Part shown: one piece after another, positions 8,995-16,536 of the stretch | Layout: every line of letters begins with the position of its first letter | How positions within the stretch are numbered: the first letter of the stretch is position 1 | Source of the DNA: DASWTL01 sp966250385 | Lineage (GTDB): Bacteria; Bacteroidota; Bacteroidia; Sphingobacteriales; Sphingobacteriaceae | Assembly: GCA_966250385.1 (NCBI GenBank) | Contig: CBINHC010000001.1 | Coordinates: 1-64,000 of the forward strand | Length of the DNA stretch: 64,000 bases | Direction of reading: 5' to 3' | Position numbers and translations under genes: made by a program | The notes under the pieces: model-generated | The model's input: only the letters and a program-made list of their open reading frames with translations | Database searches by the model: none | Told to the model about the DNA's origin: nothing

Positions 8995-9438
8995 ATGAAG
9001 AAAAATGTTGTTTTATTAATTGAAGATGATGAGCTGGACACCATCAGCGTTGAACGGTCATTGAAAAAACTGGACGTTGAATATGAGCTGCACACCGCCT
9101 ATAACGGAATAGAAGGCCTGGAAATTCTCCGGGGAAATGCGTCCCGGCCGCGGCTGGACCCGCTTCCGGACGTGATCCTGCTGGATCTCAATATGCCGAA
9201 GATGAACGGGATCGAGTTTCTTCAGCATCTCCGGAATGATGAGCGGCTGAAAAACATCAAGGTGTTTGTGATGACGACCTCGGGCGAGGAGGCGGACCGC
9301 CGGGCAGCTGAGCAGCTGGGGATTTCAGGATACCTGATCAAGCCGCTGAATTTTACGAACAACAGCAAGCGTACCGATTCAATGGATGGCTTTGTGCAGT
9401 TCCATATGCGCAAGATCTTCACGCTGAAAAGCGAGTGA
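8995..9438 (+). CDS. Single-domain response regulator (Rcp1-like)
   Basis: A 147-residue stand-alone receiver domain. The acidic pair D11/D12, the phosphoacceptor D64 in LLDLNMP, T94/T95 and K116 are all present, so it should be phosphorylatable. There is no output domain; the last 25 residues are a short tail. Regulators of this class usually accompany phytochrome-type kinases such as the gene just upstream. The start was set at 8995, 4 bases after that stop; a longer frame beginning at 8956 overlaps the kinase and its extra residues do not fit the family. Confidence 0.92.
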   Translation: MKKNVVLLIEDDELDTISVERSLKKLDVEYELHTAYNGIEGLEILRGNASRPRLDPLPDVILLDLNMPKMNGIEFLQHLRNDERLKNIKVFVMTTSGEEADRRAAEQLGISGYLIKPLNFTNNSKRTDSMDGFVQFHMRKIFTLKSE

Positions 9439-9527
9439 TGAACCTGCCGCCCGTTTATTATAAGAAAAATTAACAGGCTAAGAACGAGCTATAAGCGGGC
9501 AGAACGGAGGAGTTGGAGCCACCCCGG

Positions 9528-9558
9528 TTTGTATAACTGAAAAAAGAAACTACATTTG
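9528..9558 (+). promoter_or_regulatory. Promoter of tRNA-Phe (-33 TTTG, -7 TACATTTG)
   Basis: TTTG at 9528-9531 and TACATTTG at 9551-9558 are separated by 19 bases, matching the Bacteroidota housekeeping consensus. The tRNA begins 13 bases after the -7 box, so the primary transcript has a short leader. Confidence 0.85.
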
Positions 9559-9571
9559 CACACCCAACGAA

Positions 9572-9644
9572 GGTATCATAGCTCAGTTGGTAGAGCAAAG
9601 GACTGAAAATCCTTGTGTCGCTGGTTCGATTCCAGCTGATACCA
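9572..9644 (+). tRNA. tRNA-Phe (GAA)
   Basis: A complete 73-base tRNA. GGTATCA pairs with TGATACC, the anticodon loop is CTGAAAA with anticodon GAA, the T arm is standard and the discriminator is A. CCA is not encoded. It matches the partial tRNA-Phe at 1-53 at every shared position. Confidence 0.97.
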
Positions 9645-9647
9645 CAG

Positions 9648-9681
9648 AGGCCCCGGATAATTTCCGGGGCCTTTTCTTTTT
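9648..9681 (+). terminator. Rho-independent terminator after tRNA-Phe
   Basis: A perfect ten-pair GC-rich stem (9648-9657 with 9663-9672) is followed by a T-rich run. It lies 3 bases after the tRNA. Confidence 0.88.
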
Positions 9682-10021
9682 AACCGGGCGGAGGACAGTC
9701 TTTCCAGTCCCCCCCAAGTTTCCCGTGCCGGATGGTTCATTACCGTCCCGTGTATCTCAGACACTTGTGTTGGTAACTGCCCGATTGTTGATAACTTTAC
9801 TCCTTTTGTTATTAAATATTCAGGTAAATTATTAAACAATTTCAAAGGATGGCTGTTGGCGGCCTGAAGCATAAATCGGATTCGAAAGCCTTGTTCTCCA
9901 AGGATACAGGCTGTAAAAATTGTAAACGGTAGCTTTTTTTGTGTAAACGGTTAGAAAATGTAATTTAAAGTTATTATTTTAACTTAAGTTTAAATAAGTT
10001 TCACTCTTAACACTTAACGCT
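9682..10021. other. Intergenic region with a direct repeat
   Basis: I see no convincing gene. The second half is strongly AT-rich. TGTAAACGGT occurs at 9921-9930 and again at 9942-9951, a 21-base period that would put both copies on one face of the helix. These may be operator sites for the small gene at 10022; no exact TAnnTTTG box is visible between them and that gene. Confidence 0.4.
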
Positions 10022-10270
10022 TTGATTTTGACAATTAATCAATTCCTTGCTTTAGACATTGATGAAAAAGCTGAAGCAGTCTGGGAAGGGGATCTGATCG
10101 CAGTACGGATGGACAAGAAGCACATTTTCCTGCTCTACTGGCTTGACAATTTCTTTGTCGAGGTTCTCAAAGACCGGAAAGAAAATCAGATCAAGAAATT
10201 CCTGCCTTTCAGGTCCCGGACCAAGCTGGAGCCCTACCTGGATCTGATCCAGATTCCTTCGTTTTCCTGA
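10022..10270 (+). CDS. Small hypothetical protein
   Basis: An 82-residue soluble protein of unknown function. It has no signal peptide or membrane helix. It mixes acidic and basic segments with a hydrophobic centre (IFLLYWLDNFFVEVL). The composition and its position after a regulatory-looking AT-rich region suggest a real gene, but there is no ATG near the N-terminus; TTG at 10022 or 10028 must be the start. Small DNA- or protein-interaction proteins of this kind are common in Bacteroidota. I recognise no domain. Confidence 0.55.
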   Translation: MILTINQFLALDIDEKAEAVWEGDLIAVRMDKKHIFLLYWLDNFFVEVLKDRKENQIKKFLPFRSRTKLEPYLDLIQIPSFS

Positions 10271-10472
10271 GGAGTTTGTTGTCGTCGCCGGAACGGACGT
10301 ATTTTCACGGGCAGTTGTGAAAGGGGAATCGCTGTCTCCTGCATTATCCGATCGGTTAATGCATTTAATTAATATTCAAAACTCTCGAAACACTCCGGGG
10401 CCGCTGTTGTTGTTCAGGTGGTTATTCTGGTAGTGTGAAGAAGGTAAGGTTTAATAGTTTAAAGTTTGTTTT

Positions 10473-10503
10473 CCCTGTATCAGCCGATACAGGGTTTTTT
10501 ATT
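10473..10503 (+). terminator. Rho-independent terminator
   Basis: A perfect nine-pair stem (10473-10481 with 10486-10494) with an AGCC loop is followed by six T residues. It is oriented to stop plus-strand transcription from the small gene at 10022, about 200 bases away. The 10271-10472 stretch between them shows no gene. Confidence 0.75.
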
Positions 10504-10507
10504 TCCG

Positions 10508-11386
10508 TCAGAACCGGTATCCGATCCCCAGTTCGAAGTTTCCGCTCGTATATCCCTGCAGGTGCGGGGTCTCCGTGGTGTAGCTTCCCAGTACCGAGAG
10601 TGACCGGAAGTTCATTCCCATCCCGAAGGTCGCATTCTGCGAACTATGATATAATCCGGTGAAGAGGAGCTGGTCATCGATCAGTGAAACATGAAGTCCC
10701 GCGTCGATGATGTTCCGGTGTCCATGGATGCCTCTGACGGCGAGCTGCGGCTCAAGGCCTGCTCCGCCGCCGGTCCTGTAGCGATAACTGGCCGCTGCAT
10801 AAAACGACGACCGGTCCGCGTACAAGTCCTGGTTGCTCCGGAAAAGAGCGTTCAGGTTAGGAAGTGCCGCATGCAGCGACAGGTTGTCGTCGGTATAGGC
10901 GATCCCGAAGTCTCCGTCCAGGTAGGCGCCCTTTTCGTTGAACCGGATGATGGAGGGGTCATCCGGGTCGCCGTAAACCTGTTCGTTCATCAGTCGCCGG
11001 TTCTCCATGCCGAAGGCCAGGCCGAAGTGAAGCTTCCGGTTGGCATCGTCCAGGGGAAGGTGATAGGCGTAGGTCCCGGTCACCCGGGTGGTTTTGATCA
11101 GGCCTGCCTGGTCGTTCCAGATATTGACGCCGAGCCCGGCTCTTTCTTTCAGTGCAAACTCAGCCGTCAGCGCCTGGGAGTACGGGGTGCCGCTGATCCG
11201 GGTCCATTGCTGCCGGATCCCGCCGTACACGCGTATCCCGCCGGATGCACCGGCCATGGCCGGGTTGACCAGGTAGGGGTTATTGTCATACTGGGCGGCC
11301 AGCGGGTTCAGCTGGGCCCGGGATTCCGGGCCGGACAAAAGAAGTCCGGCCATCGATATGGTAATAATGAGCAATACGTTTTTCAT
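10508..11386 (-). CDS. PorP/SprF family type IX secretion-associated membrane protein
   Basis: A 292-residue outer-membrane beta-strand-rich protein of the PorP/SprF family, with a signal peptide at about residues 1-24. Typical family features are the N-terminal AQ..PLAAQYDNNPYLVNPAMAG region just after cleavage, repeated aromatic strands and a terminal Gly-Tyr-Arg-Phe that fits an outer-membrane insertion signal. Such proteins help type IX cargo with type B sorting domains reach or attach to the cell surface. The gene directly upstream on the same strand encodes just such a cargo (18-base gap), a pairing that recurs across the phylum. The two are probably co-transcribed. Confidence 0.9.
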   Translation of the reverse strand: MKNVLLIITISMAGLLLSGPESRAQLNPLAAQYDNNPYLVNPAMAGASGGIRVYGGIRQQWTRISGTPYSQALTAEFALKERAGLGVNIWNDQAGLIKTTRVTGTYAYHLPLDDANRKLHFGLAFGMENRRLMNEQVYGDPDDPSIIRFNEKGAYLDGDFGIAYTDDNLSLHAALPNLNALFRSNQDLYADRSSFYAAASYRYRTGGGAGLEPQLAVRGIHGHRNIIDAGLHVSLIDDQLLFTGLYHSSQNATFGMGMNFRSLSVLGSYTTETPHLQGYTSGNFELGIGYRF

Positions 11387-11404
11387 GGTGAGCGTGTTTT
11401 GGTG

Positions 11405-12613
11405 TTAATCCCTGATGATCGTCACGTGACCCTTGAGCTGCCGCTTGTTCTCGCCGAAGTCAAGTACGTAGAAATAGGCTCCCTCTTCCAGGATGCTTCC
11501 CTGGTAGGTGCCGTCCCATTCATCCCGGTAATCCTTCTTGGAAAACAGCATCCTCCCGGCCTTATCGAAAATCCGGATCTCATTTCCGGGATACATGTCG
11601 ATGTTCTTGATGACCAGCCGGTCGTTCTTGCCGTCCCCGTTGGGCGTGATCACATTCGTCGGCAGGAGTGCAAGGTAGTCTTCGACGACCTCGATCCGGA
11701 TTTCCTGTACGACCGTGCAGCCGGTTTGCGAGGTAACCCGTACGCGGTAAACGGAGGTTTTTGAGGGCCGGACGGTCAGCGTCGCCGACCGGCTGCCGCT
11801 GAGCGCTCCTTCAGGATCGATCCACTGGTAGGAGACCCCGCCGGCTGCAACCAGGTCGACGGTGTTTCCTTTGGAGACCGAAGTTCCGCCGCTGGAGGTT
11901 ATCGATACGGAAGGCGGCGGGCTCACCGTTACGTTGAACTGACGGGTAAAGGTGTCTTCACCGCCATTCTCCGTGCCGCCGTCATCCCGGACGGCGACGG
12001 TGACTGTGGTCTGACCGGTCATGCCCTGGCGAACCCTGAAGGTCAGCTTTCCACCCGCGGTGATCTCCAGTTCCTCAAAAAACTCCGGATGGTCAGCCCA
12101 GGCCGTAAATGTGATCTTTTGTCGCTTCTCCGGTCCGGGTCCGGCGCCTTTCATATTCAGGACGTGCGGTTCCTGCATGTAGCAAAGCCGCTGATCCGCG
12201 ATCGGTTCCAGGGTTGGCTGTTCGTTGACGTCATCCAGGTAAATGGAGAAACTTCGCTCGGTCGTGCTTCCGTCCTGGGCTGTGGCCCGGACCCTGATGC
12301 AGTGCACTTTCTTTTGTTCGTAATCCAGCGGACCGATGGTCGTGGCCTGATTGCCCGCAGTGATCGTAAAGAGATCATTGCTGCAATCGCCTTTCCCCGG
12401 CACCAGGGCAAATGTGTAGGTGTTCAGCATATTTCCGGGACTGATCCCCAGGGTGCCGGCCAGGGTGCCTGCAGGCCGGTTCTCATACAATGTGGTACTG
12501 CTGAACGAAATGACGGGAGCACTCCGGAAAGGAATGCCGGCTTCTGATGCTGTGGCCATGAGCAGGCACAGTAATGGCAGACACAGGAAAAGCCAGGTAG
12601 ATTTTTTATTCAT
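11405..12613 (-). CDS. Secreted surface protein with type B (gliding-motility) C-terminal sorting domain
   Basis: A 402-residue exported protein. A signal peptide (about 1-26) is followed by cadherin-like and Ig-like repeats (about 30-310). The C-terminal domain (about 315-402) carries the hallmark VITPNGDGKND motif and a cell-surface-protein style ending, the type B sorting signal recognised by the type IX system. The biological role of the displayed repeats cannot be read from the sequence; adhesion is a reasonable guess. The PorP/SprF gene downstream is the expected partner. Confidence 0.88.
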   Translation of the reverse strand: MNKKSTWLFLCLPLLCLLMATASEAGIPFRSAPVISFSSTTLYENRPAGTLAGTLGISPGNMLNTYTFALVPGKGDCSNDLFTITAGNQATTIGPLDYEQKKVHCIRVRATAQDGSTTERSFSIYLDDVNEQPTLEPIADQRLCYMQEPHVLNMKGAGPGPEKRQKITFTAWADHPEFFEELEITAGGKLTFRVRQGMTGQTTVTVAVRDDGGTENGGEDTFTRQFNVTVSPPPSVSITSSGGTSVSKGNTVDLVAAGGVSYQWIDPEGALSGSRSATLTVRPSKTSVYRVRVTSQTGCTVVQEIRIEVVEDYLALLPTNVITPNGDGKNDRLVIKNIDMYPGNEIRIFDKAGRMLFSKKDYRDEWDGTYQGSILEEGAYFYVLDFGENKRQLKGHVTIIRD

Positions 12614-12935
12614 AGTACAGAAATAGGTTCAGATAGATGTGATGTTTCTCACTCCGTCTCCGACCGCTTCTTCCTACTGCACAATGTGGGAACTCACCTG
12701 AGATATAATTGATTTTCAGTTAAAGTTGTTTTAAAAACTTTTGAACCCCCGGATCAGGGCTGGACGCGCCGTGTGCTGGTCACTTTTTTTTGAACCGGGT
12801 TTCCCGGTTAATGCAGGTTTTTGTTAAGTTTAAATAATTAACCAAACCTGGCTTCCCGGGCATCTTTCTTATTTCATTGGTCACCGCCGGTGATGCCGGC
12901 GTCGGGAAGGGACCGGTTCTTAACTATTGAAAATC
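12614..12935. other. Divergent intergenic region
   Basis: No gene is visible. The region separates the minus-strand surface protein from the plus-strand oxidoreductase and must hold both promoters, but no exact TAnnTTTG box is seen in either direction. A perfect inverted repeat with seven-base arms and a three-base spacer lies at 12793-12809, after a run of T on the plus strand; it could be an operator. Confidence 0.4.
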
Positions 12936-14132
12936 ATGACGGGTCAAAAAATTGCAATGCTCGGTTCCGGCTTCATCGGCCGCTTTTATGCTGATTCCAT
13001 TCACGGCCTAAGAAGCAGGGACCGTATCGTTAGCGTCTATTCCAGAAGGGAGGAAAGCGCAAAACAGTTCGCTTCGGATTACCAGGTAGATCACTGGACC
13101 ACTTCGATGGAAGAGGCGATCAGTCATCCGGAGGTGACGGTGGTCATCATATCGCTGCCGAACAACCTGCATGAGGATGCCGTTCTGGCGTGCGCGCGGG
13201 CCGGAAAGGGCGTCCTGTGCACCAAGCCGCTGGGCAGGACGGCACAGGAAGCGGCCAGGATGCTGGAAGCTGTTGAGCGGGCGGGTGTATTTCACGGTTA
13301 CCTGGAGGACCTGGTGTACACGCCCAAGCACCTGAAGGCGGTGGAGAGCGTCCGCCGGGGCGCCCTCGGGAATATCCTGTGGACGCGGTCCCGGGAAACG
13401 CATCCCGGCCCGCACAGCGAGTGGTTCTGGGACAAGGAACAGGCCGGCGGAGGATGCATCCTGGATCTCGGTTGCCATTGCATCGAGATTGCCAGGAACT
13501 ATATCGGAAAGGGGATCCGGCCGGTAGAAGTTATGTGCTGGGCCGATACGCAGGTAAAGCCGATCGATGCGGAGGACCACGCCATCGGTCTGGTGAAATT
13601 CGAGAACGGGGCGATCGGCCAGTTCGAAGTGAGCTGGACGTTCCGGGGCGGCCTGGATCTGAGGGATGAGGTTATGGGGTCGGAGGGCACGATCTGGATC
13701 AATAACTTTCTGCGCACCGGTTTCGAAATGTTCACTTCCGGGGAAGGTTATGATTACGTCGCTGAAAAGGCTGAATCGACCAGGGGCTGGATCTTCCCGG
13801 TTGGCGATGAAATAAATGACCTGGGCTATAATCACATGTTTGCTGAGATGTTCGGCGCCATGGAAGGCCGGCGGGCCCCATCGGAGACCTTTTATGACGG
13901 CTATGTGGTCAACGCGATCATGGATGCAGCCTACCGGTCGGTAGCGACCAAAAAATGGGAGCCGGTCCGGCTGGAGATCTGGCGGGGACAGGAGCATGTC
14001 GAGAAAATATCCGCTGTCAGGGACTATGATGATGACCATTACCTGATCAAGGAAGAAGTGACCCACTACGGCGAAACGAAGCTGATCCTGAAGGAAAAGG
14101 CTACCGGCAGGATCGTGGAGCGGATCAGCTGA
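12936..14132 (+). CDS. Gfo/Idh/MocA family NAD(P)-dependent oxidoreductase
   Basis: A 398-residue cytoplasmic dehydrogenase of the sugar/cyclitol oxidoreductase family. The Rossmann motif GSGFIG lies near the N-terminus, the family lysine is in CTKPLG near residue 96, and a GGGCILDLGCHCIE segment around residue 170 carries catalytic-type residues. The substrate cannot be deduced; sugars, inositols and related polyols are typical. The exported TIM-barrel gene follows after 39 bases and such pairs often act in one carbohydrate pathway. ATG at 12936 was preferred to an in-frame TTG at 12927 because the Rossmann strand then starts at the usual distance. Confidence 0.9.
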   Translation: MTGQKIAMLGSGFIGRFYADSIHGLRSRDRIVSVYSRREESAKQFASDYQVDHWTTSMEEAISHPEVTVVIISLPNNLHEDAVLACARAGKGVLCTKPLGRTAQEAARMLEAVERAGVFHGYLEDLVYTPKHLKAVESVRRGALGNILWTRSRETHPGPHSEWFWDKEQAGGGCILDLGCHCIEIARNYIGKGIRPVEVMCWADTQVKPIDAEDHAIGLVKFENGAIGQFEVSWTFRGGLDLRDEVMGSEGTIWINNFLRTGFEMFTSGEGYDYVAEKAESTRGWIFPVGDEINDLGYNHMFAEMFGAMEGRRAPSETFYDGYVVNAIMDAAYRSVATKKWEPVRLEIWRGQEHVEKISAVRDYDDDHYLIKEEVTHYGETKLILKEKATGRIVERIS

Positions 14133-14171
14133 TTCACCTGGAGAACAACCAACCCAAAAAATAGTGACCAA

Positions 14172-15071
14172 ATGAAAAATAACCGAAGAGACTTCCTCAG
14201 GCAGCTCGGAATTGGCGCCCTCGGAGTGGCGGCATTTTCCCATTTTCCGGCTCTGGCCGGTCAACACAAAGATTTGTTCTTTAAGATTTCGCTGGCCGAA
14301 TGGTCCCTGCACAAGGCGCTTTTTGCCAAAGAGATCGACAATCTCGATTTTCCGGGGATCGCAGCGAACAAATACGGGATCCATGCGGTGGAGTACGTAA
14401 ACCAGTTCTTTAAGGACAAGGCCGGGGACCAGGCATACCTGAATCAGCTGCTGAAACGGGCCAAGGACAATGGCGTAACCAATGTGCTGATCATGATCGA
14501 CGGCGAAGGGGAGCTGGCCAGCACCGATGATGCCGAAAGGAAAAAGGCCGTCGAGAATCATTACAAATGGGTCGAGGCCGCCAAATTCCTGGGCTGTCAT
14601 TCCATCCGGGTCAATGCGGCCGGTAAAGGGACCGCGGAAGAAGTCCGCGCTGCCGCAGTCGACGGGCTCGGCCGGCTCAGCGAGTTTGCTGCCGGGACGC
14701 ATATGAACATCATCGTTGAGAACCATGGGGGCTACTCATCGAACGGGGACTGGCTCACTTCCGTGATGAAGGAGGTAAACCATAAGAATCTGGGTACGCT
14801 GCCCGATTTCGGGAATTTCTATGAATATGACCGGTACAAGGGAACTGCTGAAATGATGCCTTATGCCAAGGGTGTCAGTGCTAAAGCCTATGATTTTGAT
14901 TCGGCAGGTGCTGAGAAAACGATTGACTTCAGACGGATGCTGCAGATCGTCAAAGATGCGGGTTACCGGGGGTATGTCGGTATCGAGTATGAGGGCGAGC
15001 ATCTGAGCGAGGATGCCGGGATCCGCGCCACCAGGCAGCTGCTTGAGAAGGTCGGACTGGAATTGTCATAA
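14172..15071 (+). CDS. Exported sugar-phosphate isomerase/epimerase-like TIM-barrel protein
   Basis: A 299-residue protein of the xylose isomerase-like TIM-barrel superfamily. The N-terminus carries a twin-arginine signal (NRRDFLRQLG followed by a hydrophobic stretch), so it is probably folded in the cytoplasm and exported. Metal-ligand candidates are the Glu in IIVENHGG, the Asp in LPDFGN and the Glu in GIEYEGE, placed as in this superfamily. It likely isomerises or epimerises a sugar or a related keto acid together with the upstream oxidoreductase; the substrate is unknown. A hairpin after the stop suggests the end of a two-gene operon. Confidence 0.87.
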   Translation: MKNNRRDFLRQLGIGALGVAAFSHFPALAGQHKDLFFKISLAEWSLHKALFAKEIDNLDFPGIAANKYGIHAVEYVNQFFKDKAGDQAYLNQLLKRAKDNGVTNVLIMIDGEGELASTDDAERKKAVENHYKWVEAAKFLGCHSIRVNAAGKGTAEEVRAAAVDGLGRLSEFAAGTHMNIIVENHGGYSSNGDWLTSVMKEVNHKNLGTLPDFGNFYEYDRYKGTAEMMPYAKGVSAKAYDFDSAGAEKTIDFRRMLQIVKDAGYRGYVGIEYEGEHLSEDAGIRATRQLLEKVGLELS

Positions 15072-15111
15072 CCGGTGAAAAACCGATTCCTCATCTTCCT
15101 GTTTTTTCCGG

Positions 15112-15136
15112 GCCGGAGAATTTTCTCCGGCTCTTT
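15112..15136 (+). terminator. Probable terminator after TIM-barrel gene
   Basis: A nine-pair stem (15112-15120 with 15123-15131) with a two-base loop is followed by a short, imperfect T run. It lies 40 bases after the stop. Confidence 0.6.
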
Positions 15137-15181
15137 CATGCGGATGGCGCGGTGACCTGCCGGAATAAACATATTTACCTG

Positions 15182-15189
15182 TACTTTTG
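15182..15189 (+). promoter_or_regulatory. Putative -7 box (TACTTTTG) of first TetR gene
   Basis: An exact TAnnTTTG lies only 6 bases before the ATG at 15196, so transcription would begin at or next to the start codon. No clear -33 box is seen. Confidence 0.5.
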
Positions 15190-15195
15190 AAATCA

Positions 15196-15795
15196 ATGGA
15201 TAGCCAAGACAAAAAGCGTGACCTGATTATTGATGCTGCTTTGAAGCGCTTCGCTCATTTCGGATTAAACAAGACCACCATGACCGAGATCGCTCAGGAC
15301 CTGAACATCTCGAAAGCGCTGCTTTACTATTACTTCCCCGACAAAATCCAGCTCTATGCGGCCGTCATGGAGTCGCTCATCGACGTCATGGGCAAGGCGA
15401 TCCACCAGGAGGTCAGCTCCGCCGCTACGATCCTGGATTCCTTTTTTATTTACCTGGAAAAACGGCAGGAGTTCGTCCGGACTCACTACAACCTGCTTGC
15501 CGAAACCAGTAAATCCCCGGAAATGCCCGTCCCGGTCAGGCAGATGTTTGAAAAAGCGCTCGAGGCGGAAAAGCTGCTGATCGCCGAAGTCATCGCCTCA
15601 GGAGTCCGGCGCGGGGAGATCGGCCCCCTGGAGAATCCCGGATTCTTTGCAGAGCTGTTCCTGGATGCCCTCGCCGGGATCCGGCTCCGGATGCGTCACT
15701 ACCACACCTTTATCCTCCCGGACCGGGCTATGTTCGCCGAGATCCTCGCAAAGGAAAAAGCCCTGGCCACTGTATTCCTGAAGGGCCTGCAATAA
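15196..15795 (+). CDS. TetR/AcrR family transcriptional regulator
   Basis: A 199-residue one-component repressor. The N-terminal helix-turn-helix spans about residues 10-57 (TTMTEIAQDLN then ISKALLYYYFPDK). The rest is a helical ligand-binding and dimer domain. It is clearly paralogous to the TetR protein encoded 110 bases downstream, and both precede an RND efflux pump, the usual target of this family. The ligand is unknown. ATG at 15196 was chosen; TTG at 15187 is in frame but falls within the -7 box. Confidence 0.92.
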   Translation: MDSQDKKRDLIIDAALKRFAHFGLNKTTMTEIAQDLNISKALLYYYFPDKIQLYAAVMESLIDVMGKAIHQEVSSAATILDSFFIYLEKRQEFVRTHYNLLAETSKSPEMPVPVRQMFEKALEAEKLLIAEVIASGVRRGEIGPLENPGFFAELFLDALAGIRLRMRHYHTFILPDRAMFAEILAKEKALATVFLKGLQ

Positions 15796-15871
15796 CTGTC
15801 AGACTTTCGTAACAATTTTGCGGATAAGCGCCGAAATGTCCCGCACGCTTCGGAGAATCATCCTTTTGCTG

Positions 15872-15879
15872 TATCTTTG
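15872..15879 (+). promoter_or_regulatory. Putative -7 box (TATCTTTG) of second TetR gene/efflux operon
   Basis: An exact TAnnTTTG lies 26 bases before the start of the second TetR gene. A weak TTCG sits at 15849-15852 with 19-base spacing. It probably drives the second regulator and the efflux operon. Confidence 0.55.
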
Positions 15880-15905
15880 ACTATTGAATAAAAAAAGTCA
15901 GAAAG

Positions 15906-16514
15906 TTGAATAGTAAAATTGAAACAGACAAAAGGGAGATGATTCTGGAGGGCGCTATACGTCGGTTTTCGCATTTCAGCATTCAAAAGACGACGATGAA
16001 TGAGATTGCAGAAGACTTGTCCATGTCGAAGCCGAACCTCTACTACTATTTCCCCGATAAACCGAGCCTGGTGCTTGCTGTAGCTGAGAAGGTGACGCTC
16101 GAATACCTGGACGCGGTCCGGATGGAGTTTGAAGGGGATGCCGGCGTGGAGTCCGGTCTTTTGAGCCTGATCAGGATCAGGAATTCCTTTTTTAAGAAAT
16201 ATTACATGCTTCATATCTCGGAGGGCAACGTAGAGGCGATGCTGAAGGATCCGCAGGTGAGTGCCCTGATGAAGACTGTCAAGGACCAGGAGTGCCAACT
16301 GATATCCGGTCAGATCGCGAAAGGTATGGAACAACAGATCTTCCGGGACGTGGATCCTGAGAAGATTGCCGTTCTGTTCGTCGATATGCTGGTCGGTCTT
16401 CAGCTTTGCATGGTATCCGTCAGGAGTCCGCTGCCTTCACCAGGGGCCTTCGACGAGTCGCTCGGAAAACAGCTGGCCCTGGCGAAGATCTTCCTGGATG
16501 GAATCAAGAAATAG
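15906..16514 (+). CDS. TetR/AcrR family regulator of the RND efflux operon
   Basis: A 202-residue repressor with the helix-turn-helix at about residues 12-58 (KTTMNEIAEDL, SKPNLYYYFPDK). The start codon appears to be TTG at 15906: the resulting N-terminus lines up with that of the TetR paralogue at 15196, whereas the next ATG would cut off part of the first helix. The TolC-like gene starts 22 bases downstream, so this protein probably autoregulates and represses the pump. The C-terminal half is diverged from its paralogue, which suggests a different ligand. Confidence 0.92.
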   Translation: MNSKIETDKREMILEGAIRRFSHFSIQKTTMNEIAEDLSMSKPNLYYYFPDKPSLVLAVAEKVTLEYLDAVRMEFEGDAGVESGLLSLIRIRNSFFKKYYMLHISEGNVEAMLKDPQVSALMKTVKDQECQLISGQIAKGMEQQIFRDVDPEKIAVLFVDMLVGLQLCMVSVRSPLPSPGAFDESLGKQLALAKIFLDGIKK

Positions 16515-16536
16515 TACCAGATAGAATCGATTATAA

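Noticed and set aside
1..9644. The segment between the tRNA-Phe copies as an integrated element
   Set aside because: There is no integrase, no partial att duplicate and gene composition is like the rest of the window.
13008..14726. A 572-codon antisense frame over the oxidoreductase and TIM-barrel genes
   Set aside because: It spans two clear genes and an intergenic gap, has no recognisable domain and fits codon-bias shadow.
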